This document shows positions 48,831 to 57,775 of a DNA stretch of 64,000 bases, piece by piece. The position numbers were made by a program, and so were the translations under genes. Location: the NCBI GenBank assembly GCA_913057985.1, contig CAJXPL010000010.1:1-64000 (forward strand), in the 5' to 3' direction. The notes beneath the pieces are model-generated. The model was not told where the DNA came from, made no database searches, and worked only from the letters and a program-made list of their open reading frames with translations. Every line of letters starts with the position of its first letter. Position 1 is the stretch's first letter. This DNA is from an uncultured Synechococcus sp. GTDB taxonomy: Bacteria > Cyanobacteriota > Cyanobacteriia > PCC-6307 > Cyanobiaceae.

Positions 48831-49507
48831 CGGCACGTCGGGATTGGCCCAAGCCGGATTTATTGCAGCAACGCCGGGTTGAGCTCGGCCTCCCGCCTGA
48901 GCCTGTTGTTATCGAACCACTCCCCCGACTGTTGCTGAAAGGTGCAGTACTGGGGGTTGTTTTGCTCTTGGCTCCCTTGGCTTTGTTGTTTGCCTTGGAG
49001 AATCAGCAGCGCCGTCTTGAGGCAGAGGTTGTCGAACTTGCTCCATTGGAGGGGCGTGTTGGGGATGCTCAGACTCGGCTGAAGACCATGGCGAAAGAGC
49101 GCAAGGCTCTGCATCAACAAACCAAGCGCATCGCTGTTCAACTGGTGGCTTTGCGCTCCGGATCAGCGCTGTTGGAGCAGATGCGACAGGTCACCCCTCA
49201 GGGTGTCCGCCTGCTCTCGCTTGACGTCCTTCCTTCTCAGCTCCTGATCAAAGGTGAAGCGGAAGGGGATGACGCTTTTGAGCGGATCAATGCTTTGGCG
49301 CTCAACCTCGAATCCCTTGATGATGTCCTCCTCGATGGAACATCTGTTCAGAAGGCCACGTCGAACGACGACGGACTGATTGAATTCAGCCTCGAAGCAG
49401 CACTGGATCCGTCGGTTCAGACCACTCCAGAACGTCTTCGTGAACTGGGAGCGAATGGTTTGGCGCGTCGTTATGAGTTTCTTCAAGAGAAGGGAATTGC
49501 CCTGTGA
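48827..49507 (+). CDS. pilN: PilN-like type IV pilus inner-membrane protein
   Basis: A 226-residue single-pass protein. A short cytoplasmic N-terminus (LLQQRRVELGLPPEPVVIEP) carries the PilM-binding type motif. A transmembrane helix (LKGAVLGVVLLLAPLALLFA, about 37-56) follows, then a periplasmic coiled coil and a small ferredoxin-like domain (TPQGVRLLSLDVLPSQLLIK). This is the PilN layout. It overlaps both neighbours by 4 bases. Confidence 0.78.
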   Translation: MTARRDWPKPDLLQQRRVELGLPPEPVVIEPLPRLLLKGAVLGVVLLLAPLALLFALENQQRRLEAEVVELAPLEGRVGDAQTRLKTMAKERKALHQQTKRIAVQLVALRSGSALLEQMRQVTPQGVRLLSLDVLPSQLLIKGEAEGDDAFERINALALNLESLDDVLLDGTSVQKATSNDDGLIEFSLEAALDPSVQTTPERLRELGANGLARRYEFLQEKGIAL

Positions 49508-50226
49508 CCAATCTCATTCCCTCCAAGCGTCGCCAATGGATCATCCGTGGTCGGGTGTTGGTGGGTCTGCCCATTGTCTTTGGTCTCCTTTTCAGCATGC
49601 CCTTGCTTCTTGTGTTCTTGCCGCCTGTTTGGCAGGACACGCATGAGCTGGAGCGACGCCGCGATTCCTTGCTTCAGTTGCAGCGCAATCTGCCGGCTTT
49701 GGTGAAGCAGCTTGAGAAGGCGAGCGTTGCCCTTGAACAGGCTGAACAGGAGCAGGCGCTGTTAATTGGTTTGTTGGCCGGGCGTGACAAGGTGCAGACC
49801 TTTCTGGCGCTTCTGAATCAACAAGCCTTGATGTCTGGCGTGACGATTCAGCGCTATGCACCCATCAATGTGTCGACGTCATCCTCAGAATCCCAACAAG
49901 CATCGTCGACATCGCGATCAGGAGATGACAAGCCTGATTCGGCAGACCCTCTCTTGGCCCTGGGTTATCAGAAGTCATCGGTTGCCTTAGAGGTTCGCGG
50001 CTCCTACGCCGGTCTGCAGGAGTTTCTTCAAAAGATGGAGTCGCTGGAACTCTTGGTGGAAAGCAGTGACCTTGAGATCAAGGCAGCTGCGACGAGCAAC
50101 GACGATCAGGCTGCATCAGCTCCTGTTGCATTGAGAACTGAGTTGACCCTTCAACTGAGCTTCTATGACCCACAGAAGGAGATCGATGTCGATTCAGGCA
50201 ATTCCCAGGAAACGCCGCCCAGTTAA
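49504..50226 (+). CDS. pilO: PilO-like type IV pilus inner-membrane protein
   Basis: A 240-residue single-pass protein. The transmembrane helix lies at about 20-40 (LVGLPIVFGLLFSMPLLLVF), followed by a coiled coil (DTHELERRRDSLLQLQRNLP). A periplasmic domain contains KVQTFLALLNQQALMSGVTI and VALEVRGSYAGLQEFLQKME, typical of PilO. A Ser-rich linker (residues about 120-145) is variable. It follows pilN with a 4-base overlap and precedes pilQ by 64 bases. Confidence 0.82.
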   Translation: MTNLIPSKRRQWIIRGRVLVGLPIVFGLLFSMPLLLVFLPPVWQDTHELERRRDSLLQLQRNLPALVKQLEKASVALEQAEQEQALLIGLLAGRDKVQTFLALLNQQALMSGVTIQRYAPINVSTSSSESQQASSTSRSGDDKPDSADPLLALGYQKSSVALEVRGSYAGLQEFLQKMESLELLVESSDLEIKAAATSNDDQAASAPVALRTELTLQLSFYDPQKEIDVDSGNSQETPPS

Positions 50227-50290
50227 GTCTGGTGATCGTCGGTTCTGATCGATACCATCGGCCTGATGTCTTCTGAGAGCGACAACGGAA

Positions 50291-52660
50291 GTGGGGAGCT
50301 CATTGTTTCGACGTTCGCTTTCCCTTGCCCTGCTGATCGGTTTCAGTTGTTCGACTGCAGAGATGGCTGCCGTGCTGGCGCCTGCACCCGCCGTGGCTGG
50401 AACGACGGTCGCCTTGAAGCTGCGTCGTTTCGGGGATCGCGTCGATCTTGTCGTTTCGGGTCTTGGCAGTAATCCGCGCTTGATCAGCCAGCGCCGTTCT
50501 TCATCGCGCTGGTCTGGCCGTTTGCGTGGCACCTCGTCGTCTGCATTGGTCGTTCCTCAGGATGTCGCGATGCCATCCGTTGGCTTGGCAGAGGTCAGGC
50601 TCAAGGCTGGAGCGGATTCGGACTTCGAACTGTCAGTCAGAGCCATGGAGGGAATGGCTTTGCCTGAGCCCATGATCAATGCGGATGGTTCCAATTTGAT
50701 CGTGTCATTTCGTCAGTTGCCGATTCGTACAACAGCGCTGCAGAGCGGGCGCCTGGATCTGAGCCGGCCGGGACGGGTTCAGCAACCTGTAGTTGTTCCT
50801 CCGATGCGAGCCCGTGCTTCAGCACCCCCCTTGGGGGATATCGCTGTCGGGTCCATGCTGCTCAGCAACCGCAGTTACGTGCTGGCCCAGGGTCCTTCAG
50901 TCTCCCTGACCTTGAACAATGCGCCAGCGAAGGATGCCTTGATGTCATTAGCTCGTTTGGGTGGGTATGGCTTCGTCTATGTGGGCGAATCCGATCAGGA
51001 TGCCGACCAGGCGAATCCTGTGGGCGTGACGATGGCGTTCCGGGACGAGCGATTCGACCGGGCCTTGAACAGTGTGCTGTTGGCGTCGGGTCTTCAGGCC
51101 AGGTTGGATGGTCAAACCCTGATGGTGGGCACCTCTGTTTCATCGAAGACATTTGGCCCGCAGATGTCCAAGGTGTTTCGACTGAATCAAGTGAAAGTTG
51201 ACAAGGCTGCAGATTATTTGGCCAGTCTTGGCGCATCGATGAATGTGATCAATACGATCACCACGACAACCGGTGAACCCTCATCCGTCGGGACAAGTCA
51301 GCTGAGTAATCAGGCCAGTCGGTCCACGCAGAAAACGACCAAAGTTGAAACCTATGGCGCTTCTGTTGGCCCCTTGATTGGTTTGACGGGGACCACAGAT
51401 ACGCGTCTTGGGACAGTCACTCTGGTTGGAGATCCTCAGCTAATCGCCTCGGCTGAGAATTATCTTAAGCAGCTTGATTTGCGCCGTCGCCAAGTGGCAG
51501 TGAAGGTACAGATTTTGAACGTGAACCTCAATAATGATGAGCTTCTTGATTCCAGTTTCTCTGCCCGTATGGGGGACACTTTTATTGTCAGCGACAGCGG
51601 CACGGGGCATCTCAACTTTGGCCAGGCCAAGCCGGGTGGCACGGCCGGCTCAGGGCTTTATGGCCAGGGTTTTTCAGGTGTTCCTGGCACGTACCCAAAC
51701 CGAGGGCAGGTTCCACAGCAGCGCGTCATTGACCCGGTGGTTGCATCTCAGGCGGTGGTGAATCCAGTGGTCCAGGAGCAGGCGGTTTTTCCACCGCAAA
51801 CTCCAGGAGGCGATCCGGTGCTGGTGCCGAAGCTGGACTCGATGGGGCGTCCGATTTATGTGCCCAGCTCGGACCCGGCTGCGCCACAGACTTTGAAGCC
51901 TGTTTATGACGCCAATGGCCAGCCTATTTATGTGCCTTCGAAAGATCCAGCTGCGGATCAGATCCTGAAGCCTGTTTACGACAAGAAAGGCCGCCCTGTT
52001 TATGTGTCAGATTCGAATCAGTACCGGCAGCCAGACAATTCTTTCTATGCCTACCTTGAAGCCCAGGTTGTAGCGCGAAATGCAAAAATACTCGCTCAGC
52101 CGACATTGTTGGTACAGGAAGGGCAGAAGGCGATTGTCGAAACTGGTCAGGATTACGTTGTGAATGTTTATCGGGATGAAAATGGTGACACGGGTACAAC
52201 TTCATACACCTATGAAAAGGAAAATGCTGGGCTTACGTTCGAGGTGAATGTTGACAAGATTGATGACAATGGGTTTATCACCATGAACTTGTATCCCTCG
52301 ATTTCTATTCCTATTCCTGCGGCTCAATCTTCTTTATCAGATACGGGTGGTGTGCAGATCTACAATTTTAATAGACGTGAATTGGAGTCTGGATCTATTC
52401 GTCTGAGGGATGGTCAGACATTGATCCTTACCGGTGTGGTGTCTGAATCGCAGCTCGAGGTAGTTCGCAAGTGGCCTTTTTTGGGTGATCTCCCTTTGCT
52501 TGGCAGCTTGTTCCGCAGGAGGCAATCAACAAGATCTAAGGACGAACTGGTGATTCTTGTGACCCCTCGCGTTCTCGATGATGACCAGGGAGGTGTGTTC
52601 GGTTACGGCTACCGACCGGCCACGCAGCAAGCCACCCAGTTGATGCAGAAGGGGTTTTAA
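50291..52660 (+). CDS. pilQ: Type IV pilus secretin PilQ
   Basis: A 789-residue outer-membrane secretin with a GTG start and an N-terminal signal sequence (FRRSLSLALLIGFSCSTAEM). An AMIN-like beta region is followed by N0/N1-type domains (KDALMSLARLGGYGFVYVGE, then KVDKAADYLASLGASMNVIN). The secretin pore ends with VVRKWPFLGDLPLLGSLF and ELVILVTPRVL, the family signature. Between them, around residues 455-580, is a Gly/Pro/Val-rich insertion that contains a tandem repeat. It would form the exit pore for pili. Confidence 0.92.
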   Translation: MGSSLFRRSLSLALLIGFSCSTAEMAAVLAPAPAVAGTTVALKLRRFGDRVDLVVSGLGSNPRLISQRRSSSRWSGRLRGTSSSALVVPQDVAMPSVGLAEVRLKAGADSDFELSVRAMEGMALPEPMINADGSNLIVSFRQLPIRTTALQSGRLDLSRPGRVQQPVVVPPMRARASAPPLGDIAVGSMLLSNRSYVLAQGPSVSLTLNNAPAKDALMSLARLGGYGFVYVGESDQDADQANPVGVTMAFRDERFDRALNSVLLASGLQARLDGQTLMVGTSVSSKTFGPQMSKVFRLNQVKVDKAADYLASLGASMNVINTITTTTGEPSSVGTSQLSNQASRSTQKTTKVETYGASVGPLIGLTGTTDTRLGTVTLVGDPQLIASAENYLKQLDLRRRQVAVKVQILNVNLNNDELLDSSFSARMGDTFIVSDSGTGHLNFGQAKPGGTAGSGLYGQGFSGVPGTYPNRGQVPQQRVIDPVVASQAVVNPVVQEQAVFPPQTPGGDPVLVPKLDSMGRPIYVPSSDPAAPQTLKPVYDANGQPIYVPSKDPAADQILKPVYDKKGRPVYVSDSNQYRQPDNSFYAYLEAQVVARNAKILAQPTLLVQEGQKAIVETGQDYVVNVYRDENGDTGTTSYTYEKENAGLTFEVNVDKIDDNGFITMNLYPSISIPIPAAQSSLSDTGGVQIYNFNRRELESGSIRLRDGQTLILTGVVSESQLEVVRKWPFLGDLPLLGSLFRRRQSTRSKDELVILVTPRVLDDDQGGVFGYGYRPATQQATQLMQKGF
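51818..52015 (+). repeat. Imperfect tandem repeat inside pilQ
   Basis: Three copies of a roughly 23-residue unit. The unit contains a Pro-Val-Tyr-Asp or Lys-Leu-Asp start, a Gly, then PIYVPS and DPAA. They lie in the secretin insertion, and the nucleotide copies have diverged only modestly. Confidence 0.8.
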
Positions 52661-52661
52661 C

Positions 52662-53447
52662 TCAGGGCAGAATCGGCGACAAAGCCCTCAACGCGATGGG
52701 TGCCAATGCCTGAGCGGTGGAAAGTGCACCACTGAGTAGCTGCGACCCAATGCCATTGCCACCGTTGGTTGTGTGATTGGCGATGCGTGCCGTGGCTTTT
52801 TGGCTCGCCTCCAGAAGTTGCTTGGCTTTCTCTTGGTCGCCTTGTTCGCCGAACAGTTCACCGGCATAGGCCAGATCCCTGGATGCGCCCTTGGTGTTCC
52901 CCAGTTCGCCGCGGGACAACCCCCGCGCCACCCAGCTCAATGCTTCGCTTGGTTCTGAGGCGATTGCAGCGCTGAACAAGGTTTCAGCCCGTTTCCATTG
53001 GCCGTTTTCTGCTGCCGTCACCCCAGCATTGTGCAGTGATGCATGGCTTCGGACGCCAGCGCTAATGCCCTGGGCCCCCTGCCAGTACGCCTGTTCGAGC
53101 GCCCCGTTATCGAGCTGAGCTCCACTGAGGTCGGCCTGGCGTAGATCGGTGCCATAGAGCTTGCTGCCGCGCAGATCGGCTCCCCGTAGGGACGCCCCGC
53201 GCAGGTTGGTGAACTGCAGGTTGCTCTTCCGCAGATCTGCGCCATCGAGACGCGCCTGCCCGAGGTTGGCGCGTTGCAGTTGGGCTCGCTGAAGATCAGC
53301 GTCCCGCAGGTCGGCGTGGACAAGATCCACATCCGCCAGACGACAGTCCGGGCACTTCCGTTGCTGCAGCAACACGATCAGATCATCTGCTCGTACCGCC
53401 AGGGGCGCGGTAAGTATCAGAGTGAACAGCAGCGCTCGAGTTGGCAT
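52662..53447 (-). CDS. Exported pentapeptide-repeat protein
   Basis: A 261-residue protein. A signal peptide (MPTRALLFTLILTAPLAVRA) is followed by RKCPDCRLADVDLVHADLRD and about 15 pentapeptide A(D/N)Lxx repeats through residue about 115, forming a right-handed beta-helix. The second half is helical and TPR-like (AETLFSAAIASEPSEALSWV, then ASRDLAYAGELFGEQGDQEK). It likely acts in the periplasm as a scaffold; no partner is known. Its stop lies one base from the convergent pilQ stop. The ATG at 53447 was chosen because the upstream extension lacks signal-like character. Confidence 0.85.
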   Translation of the reverse strand: MPTRALLFTLILTAPLAVRADDLIVLLQQRKCPDCRLADVDLVHADLRDADLQRAQLQRANLGQARLDGADLRKSNLQFTNLRGASLRGADLRGSKLYGTDLRQADLSGAQLDNGALEQAYWQGAQGISAGVRSHASLHNAGVTAAENGQWKRAETLFSAAIASEPSEALSWVARGLSRGELGNTKGASRDLAYAGELFGEQGDQEKAKQLLEASQKATARIANHTTNGGNGIGSQLLSGALSTAQALAPIALRALSPILP

Positions 53448-53496
53448 CGGCAGTGGGCCACGCTGGTGATGTCTCTGCGTTCTATCGGGAGTCGGG

Positions 53497-54568
53497 ATGG
53501 GCGTCGACCTGCGCCATGGCGGCAACCGCGAAGCAGCCGCGGCAAGGTTGAACTGCAATCCATCGCAGCTGCTTGATGCCAGTGCTTCTCTGGCCCCCTG
53601 GAGTCCGCGCTGCTCCCGCATCCCCCTGACCGCCATCCGCGACTACCCCGATCGAGGGCAGGCGTCCCTGCGCCAGGCGATGGCCGACCTGCACGGCCTG
53701 GATCCTGATGCTGTGCTGCCTGGTAATGGTGCGGCCGAGTTGTTCACCTGGGCGGCGCGCCGCTGATGCTGCTGGCGTCAGTGGGCTTCTCGCTCCTGGG
53801 TTTGCCGACTACCGGCGGGCTCTGCAGTGCTGGAAAGCCCCATGGATCGACGTTCCCCTCGTGTTGAGCTGGGAAAAAGCCGGACCGCTGTCGCATCCTC
53901 ATTTGCAGGCGCCGGTGGCCTGGATCTGCAATCCCCACAACCCCACGGGGCAGCTCTGGAGCCGTGCGTCGTTGGAGCCCCTGCTCGCAACCCATGGGCT
54001 GGTGATCTGCGATGAGGCTTTTTTGCCTTTGGTGCCCACCGGCGAGCAGCAATCGATGATTCCGCTGGTGGAGCACCATCCCAACCTGGTGGTGATTCGC
54101 AGCCTTACCAAGTTGTTTGGAGTGGCGGGCTTGCGCGTTGGCTATGCCATTGCCCAGCCGGAACGGCTGAAGCGCTGGTCGGGTTGGCGCGACCCCTGGC
54201 CGGTGAACGGCATCGCTGCTGCGATGACCGAGCAGTTGTTGGTCCCCCGTGGGCGCTACCAGGCCTGGTGCCGCCGGGTGCAGCACTGGACGGCCACTGA
54301 GGGGGCCTGGATGCAAAGGCAATTGACCGCTGTGCCGGGCCTGTGCCCCATGCCCTCCAGCGTCAATTATCTGCTGGTCGCTGGTGCGGGATCGCTGGTG
54401 CCGTTGCGGGAAGCGATGGAGCAAAGGCATCGCATTCTTTTGCGTGATTGCCGCTCTTTTGAGGGCTTGGGAGAGAGCTGGCTGCGGATCGGATTGCAAT
54501 CGCGCCGCAACAACCGCCGCATCATCAGGGCGTTGCGTGAGGAGCTGCAGCGCAGCCCTCTGGCTTGA
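53497..54568 (+). pseudogene. cobD: Threonine-phosphate decarboxylase-like aminotransferase, frameshifted
   Basis: A PLP-dependent fold-type I enzyme of the CobD/HisC type (the cobalamin side-arm step that makes aminopropanol phosphate), interrupted by a frameshift. The N-terminal part (MGVDLRHGGNREAAAARLNC, then LPGNGAAELFTWAARR) is in one frame and stops at 53766. The rest (GLLAPGFADYRRALQCW, NPHNPTGQLW, and the PLP lysine in VIRSLTKLFGVAGLRVGYA) is in the +1 frame. One extra base near 53750-53760, in a GGCGGCGCGCCGCTG run, explains the break. The repaired protein of about 355 residues fits the family. Either the gene is broken, or a sequencing error or programmed shift is involved. Confidence 0.72.
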
Positions 54569-54569
54569 C

Positions 54570-55646
54570 TCAGGCCGCCAGTGTTTGAAGCAAGGCCGCC
54601 AGTTGGCTTTCGGCATCCCGTTCCGCAAGAGCATCCATCCCTTCACGCATCTGCGTGAGGGGGTCGGATCCTGCATCGGATTTCCCCAGCCTTATGGCTA
54701 AGAGCCGTTGCACGGTGTTCAGCAATGCGGGCTGATCCGGCTCATGCTGATGCACGATCACAGCCGCTCCAAACGATGCGGCACAGGCGGCGTTTGCATC
54801 TTGATGGCGGTCTGCCGCCTGGGGGAAGGGCACCAGCACGCTTGGTGTTACGCAGACGGCGAGTTCACTCAGGCTTCCGGCACCGGCTCGGCTGATGGCC
54901 AGGTCGGCATGTTGCAGCAGCCCGGGAATCTCATCACTGAAGCGCCGTTCCACCAGGTTTGGGTGTTGCAGTTGCCCGATGTCGGGATCGTTGTCGCCGG
55001 TGAGGTGCACCACACGGCAGCCCTGCTGCAACAGGGCCGGCACCGTTGCACGCACCATCCGGTTGAGGCCGACGGCGCCTTGACTGCCGCCCATCACCAC
55101 CAGCAACGGCCCCTCGCCGGAGGGGACCCAGCTCGGCAGGGGTTGTGGGACCAGAAAGCTGGAACGCACCGGCGTGCCCGTCAGCACCGGCTGGCTGCCA
55201 GGGATGCGCTTGGCGGCAGCGGGGAGGCCGATGGCCACCGTGCTGCAGAAGCGACCCAGCAAGCGGGTAACCCGTCCCGGGATCGCATTTGATTCATGCA
55301 GCACCACGGGAACGCCGCACCAGCGCGCCGCCAGGATCGCGGGGGCTGCGATGTAGCCGCCGGTGGTGAACACCACATCAATCGCGTTCCGGCGGATCAC
55401 CCGCCGCACGCTGATGCTGGCCAGCAACAGTCGCAGCAGCTGCAGCAGCTTGGTGATCCCGCGGCCCTGCAGTCCGCCGGCGTTCACGCACACCAAACCA
55501 AAACGTTCCGGCACCAGCCGTGTTTCGAGCCGATCGGGCACCCCCACCCAGCGCACGGGCCACTGCTCTTCAACGGCTTCCGCAACAGCCAGTGCGGGAA
55601 AGAGATGGCCGCCGGTGCCGCTGGCGGCGATCAGAAGCCGGGTCAT
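54570..55646 (-). CDS. murG: UDP-N-acetylglucosamine:lipid I transferase MurG
   Basis: A glycosyltransferase of about 358 residues (GT28) that adds GlcNAc to lipid I to make lipid II for peptidoglycan. The N-terminal acceptor domain has [19 protein letters not shown] and [17 protein letters not shown]. The donor domain has [26 protein letters not shown] and [15 protein letters not shown] with [19 protein letters not shown] at 55661 could extend it by five codons. It converges with cobD one base apart. Confidence 0.95.
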   Translation of the reverse strand: MTRLLIAASGTGGHLFPALAVAEAVEEQWPVRWVGVPDRLETRLVPERFGLVCVNAGGLQGRGITKLLQLLRLLLASISVRRVIRRNAIDVVFTTGGYIAAPAILAARWCGVPVVLHESNAIPGRVTRLLGRFCSTVAIGLPAAAKRIPGSQPVLTGTPVRSSFLVPQPLPSWVPSGEGPLLVVMGGSQGAVGLNRMVRATVPALLQQGCRVVHLTGDNDPDIGQLQHPNLVERRFSDEIPGLLQHADLAISRAGAGSLSELAVCVTPSVLVPFPQAADRHQDANAACAASFGAAVIVHQHEPDQPALLNTVQRLLAIRLGKSDAGSDPLTQMREGMDALAERDAESQLAALLQTLAA

Positions 55647-55692
55647 CGCGTCGGCCGTCACCGCACACCAGGCCTAACTTAATTGGGTTGTT

Positions 55693-56442
55693 GTGGTCTC
55701 GCCCGTGCGTCGTTTCCTGGGAGTCGCGCTCGTCTCGGCCATGGCAATGGTGATGTCACCGGTCCATGCCCTTGAGCAGCCCGGACGCGGGGGCAGTGCC
55801 GTGGAACGTTTCAGCGATCGACTGCAAACAGCCTTGAACAGCGGCAGTGCGTCATCGCTCGACACGCTGGCCAGCGCTGAGCTGCAGCCGGTGCTGGCCC
55901 AGCGCCTTGCGCGATTCCAGCAGGATTTCCCCGAGGTCACCTGGCAAGTGAAACCCGCAGCGCCTACCCCGGATGGGCGTCCGACCCTGAGCCTGCGGGT
56001 GTTGGGTGTCGCTGAATCCGAGGGGCTGACCTATGCCCTGGAGGCCAGCGAAGAGATCGCGATTCGGTTGGACAATGGTCAGCTGGTGGAACAGGAACTG
56101 CTGGGCCAGCAGTCGTTGCTGCGCAGCGGTGAACGCCCCTTGGCCGTCAAGGTCGCCATCCCCGACGTGGTGCTCACTGGCAGTCGCTACGACGTCGACT
56201 TGATTGTTGAAGAGCCGCTGGGCCAGGCCTTGGTGGCGGGCGGCTTGATCAACCTCACCGATGAGCAGCTGTTGGCTCAGATGCGCCCCAATCTGCCGCT
56301 GGCGCCCCAGGGTGGTGGTGGGTTGTTCAAGAGCGTTCAGGCACCGCAGCAACCCGGTTCGCAGTCCTGGGCTGTGATGTTGGTGCATCCCGATGGGGTG
56401 GTGACGGCCACGAAGCGGGTGCGGGTGGTCAGCAGCAACTAG
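55693..56442 (+). CDS. Exported protein of unknown function
   Basis: A 249-residue protein with a GTG start and a signal peptide (FLGVALVSAMAMVMSPVHA, cleavage after VHA). The mature part looks like an all-beta repeat (LRVLGVAESEGLTYALEA, then RSGERPLAVKVAIPDVVLTG) preceded by one helix. No family is recognised. It overlaps the convergent dehydrogenase stop by 4 bases. It is probably periplasmic or a lumenal envelope protein. Confidence 0.7.
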   Translation: MVSPVRRFLGVALVSAMAMVMSPVHALEQPGRGGSAVERFSDRLQTALNSGSASSLDTLASAELQPVLAQRLARFQQDFPEVTWQVKPAAPTPDGRPTLSLRVLGVAESEGLTYALEASEEIAIRLDNGQLVEQELLGQQSLLRSGERPLAVKVAIPDVVLTGSRYDVDLIVEEPLGQALVAGGLINLTDEQLLAQMRPNLPLAPQGGGGLFKSVQAPQQPGSQSWAVMLVHPDGVVTATKRVRVVSSN

Positions 56443-57326
56443 CTCTCCTGCCTCGTTTGGTTCCAGCGGTGCAGGGCTGACACGTCCTCGTTACCACGGC
56501 CGTTGTTGATCAGATCGAGTTCCATCTGTTCCACCAGCGTTGTGACGGGCAGATCCAGTTGGACGGCCTTGGCTGCATCAAGGGCAATGCCGAGATCCTT
56601 GCGATGCAGGCTGAGCCGGAAGCCAAGGGGGTAGCTGCCGTTCAGCATGGCGGTGCTGCGATGTTCGAGGGCCCAGGATCCGGCGGCCCCGGTTTTGAGG
56701 GCATCGATCACCTGTGGCATCGGCAGATCGAGCTGCTGGCCCAGGGCTACCGCCTCAGCCACGGCGGCATAACTGCCGGCCACCAACACCTGGTTCACCG
56801 CCTTCACCTGCTGCCCCCGCCCCACGCTTCCGAAGTGGTGAATGGATCCTCCAATCACCTCGAGGATGGGGCGAATCCGCTCCAGAGGCTCACTTGCTCC
56901 TCCCACCAGCACCGTGAGGCTGCCGCGTTTGGCACCTTCCGTGCCACCGGTGACGGGAGCATCAAGGTAGTGGACGTTCTGGCGCCCCAGGCGCTCCGCA
57001 CAGTGTTGGGCTGTGGCGGGAGCAATGGTGGAGCAATCCACCACCACGCTGCCGGCGCTCAGTTGTGATGCGGCTCCCTTGGGGCCGAACAGCACGTTCT
57101 CGACGGCTGCATCGTCACTGACGCAAAGCAGCAGAACATCAACGCCGGTGCTGGCATCGGCTGGGCTGGAACATTGCGTTGCACCCTCGAGCTCCGGGCT
57201 CGTTTCGGCTGTGCGGCTGCGGGTGTGCACCCGCAGTGGAAACCCGGCGCTGTGCAGGTTGATCGCGATGGGCAAGCCGAGCGCCCCCAGCCCCACGAAG
57301 CCCAGGCTTAAGTCACATCTGGTCAT
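56439..57326 (-). CDS. 3-hydroxyisobutyrate dehydrogenase-family oxidoreductase
   Basis: A 295-residue beta-hydroxyacid dehydrogenase. A Rossmann motif (LGFVGLGALGLPIAINLHSA, about 8-27) starts it. The substrate loop DAPVTGGTEGAKRGSLTVLV lies near 140. The catalytic lysine is in GRGQQVKAVNQVLVAG near 190, and a helical C-terminal domain follows. Members reduce glyoxylate, succinate or tartronate semialdehyde or oxidise 3-hydroxyisobutyrate. The substrate-discriminating residues are not decisive here, so no specific name is given. Confidence 0.85.
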   Translation of the reverse strand: MTRCDLSLGFVGLGALGLPIAINLHSAGFPLRVHTRSRTAETSPELEGATQCSSPADASTGVDVLLLCVSDDAAVENVLFGPKGAASQLSAGSVVVDCSTIAPATAQHCAERLGRQNVHYLDAPVTGGTEGAKRGSLTVLVGGASEPLERIRPILEVIGGSIHHFGSVGRGQQVKAVNQVLVAGSYAAVAEAVALGQQLDLPMPQVIDALKTGAAGSWALEHRSTAMLNGSYPLGFRLSLHRKDLGIALDAAKAVQLDLPVTTLVEQMELDLINNGRGNEDVSALHRWNQTRQES

Positions 57327-57398
57327 GACTCATGGCGAAGCATTCAGATCCTGATCGACGGATGGCGTCACAGTGAGTGCACCGTGAAGGCCTGATCC

Positions 57399-57767
57399 AT
57401 GCGCATCTCCACTGCTTCCTTGGCCCTGGCTGCTGTGTTGGCGGCACCTGTGATCACGGCGGCTTCATCGGCAGCAGCGGGGCGGAATCTGTCCCCTGAG
57501 CAGAGCCAGGTGTTGTTTCAGGCCCGCAAGACCTGGTCGAAAGACAACTACCAGCGTCGGCTGGAGCTGCTGCAGAGCCAGCAGCGCTGCATCGATGCCG
57601 CAGCATCCGCAGATGCGCTGAAGATGTGCCGTCAGGACATGAAAAAAGCCCGGAAGTCCCTCAAGCAGGACTACCGGGCGTACATGAACAAAGTTCGGAA
57701 TCAACTGGGGCTTCCGGCCAGCACCGGCAACAAGCGCGATGCCAAGGGCCGGAAGCTCCAGGCCTGA
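57399..57767 (+). CDS. Small exported basic protein
   Basis: A 122-residue protein with a signal peptide (STASLALAAVLAAPVITAAS, cleavage near SSAAA). The mature part is highly basic and helical: QARKTWSKDNYQRRLELLQS is followed by a Cys pair (QRCIDAAASADALKMCRQ) and a Lys/Arg-rich tail. No family is recognised. It lies 72 bases from the divergent dehydrogenase start and 8 bases from convergent pgk. Confidence 0.7.
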   Translation: MRISTASLALAAVLAAPVITAASSAAAGRNLSPEQSQVLFQARKTWSKDNYQRRLELLQSQQRCIDAAASADALKMCRQDMKKARKSLKQDYRAYMNKVRNQLGLPASTGNKRDAKGRKLQA

Positions 57768-57775
57768 ACCGCTGA

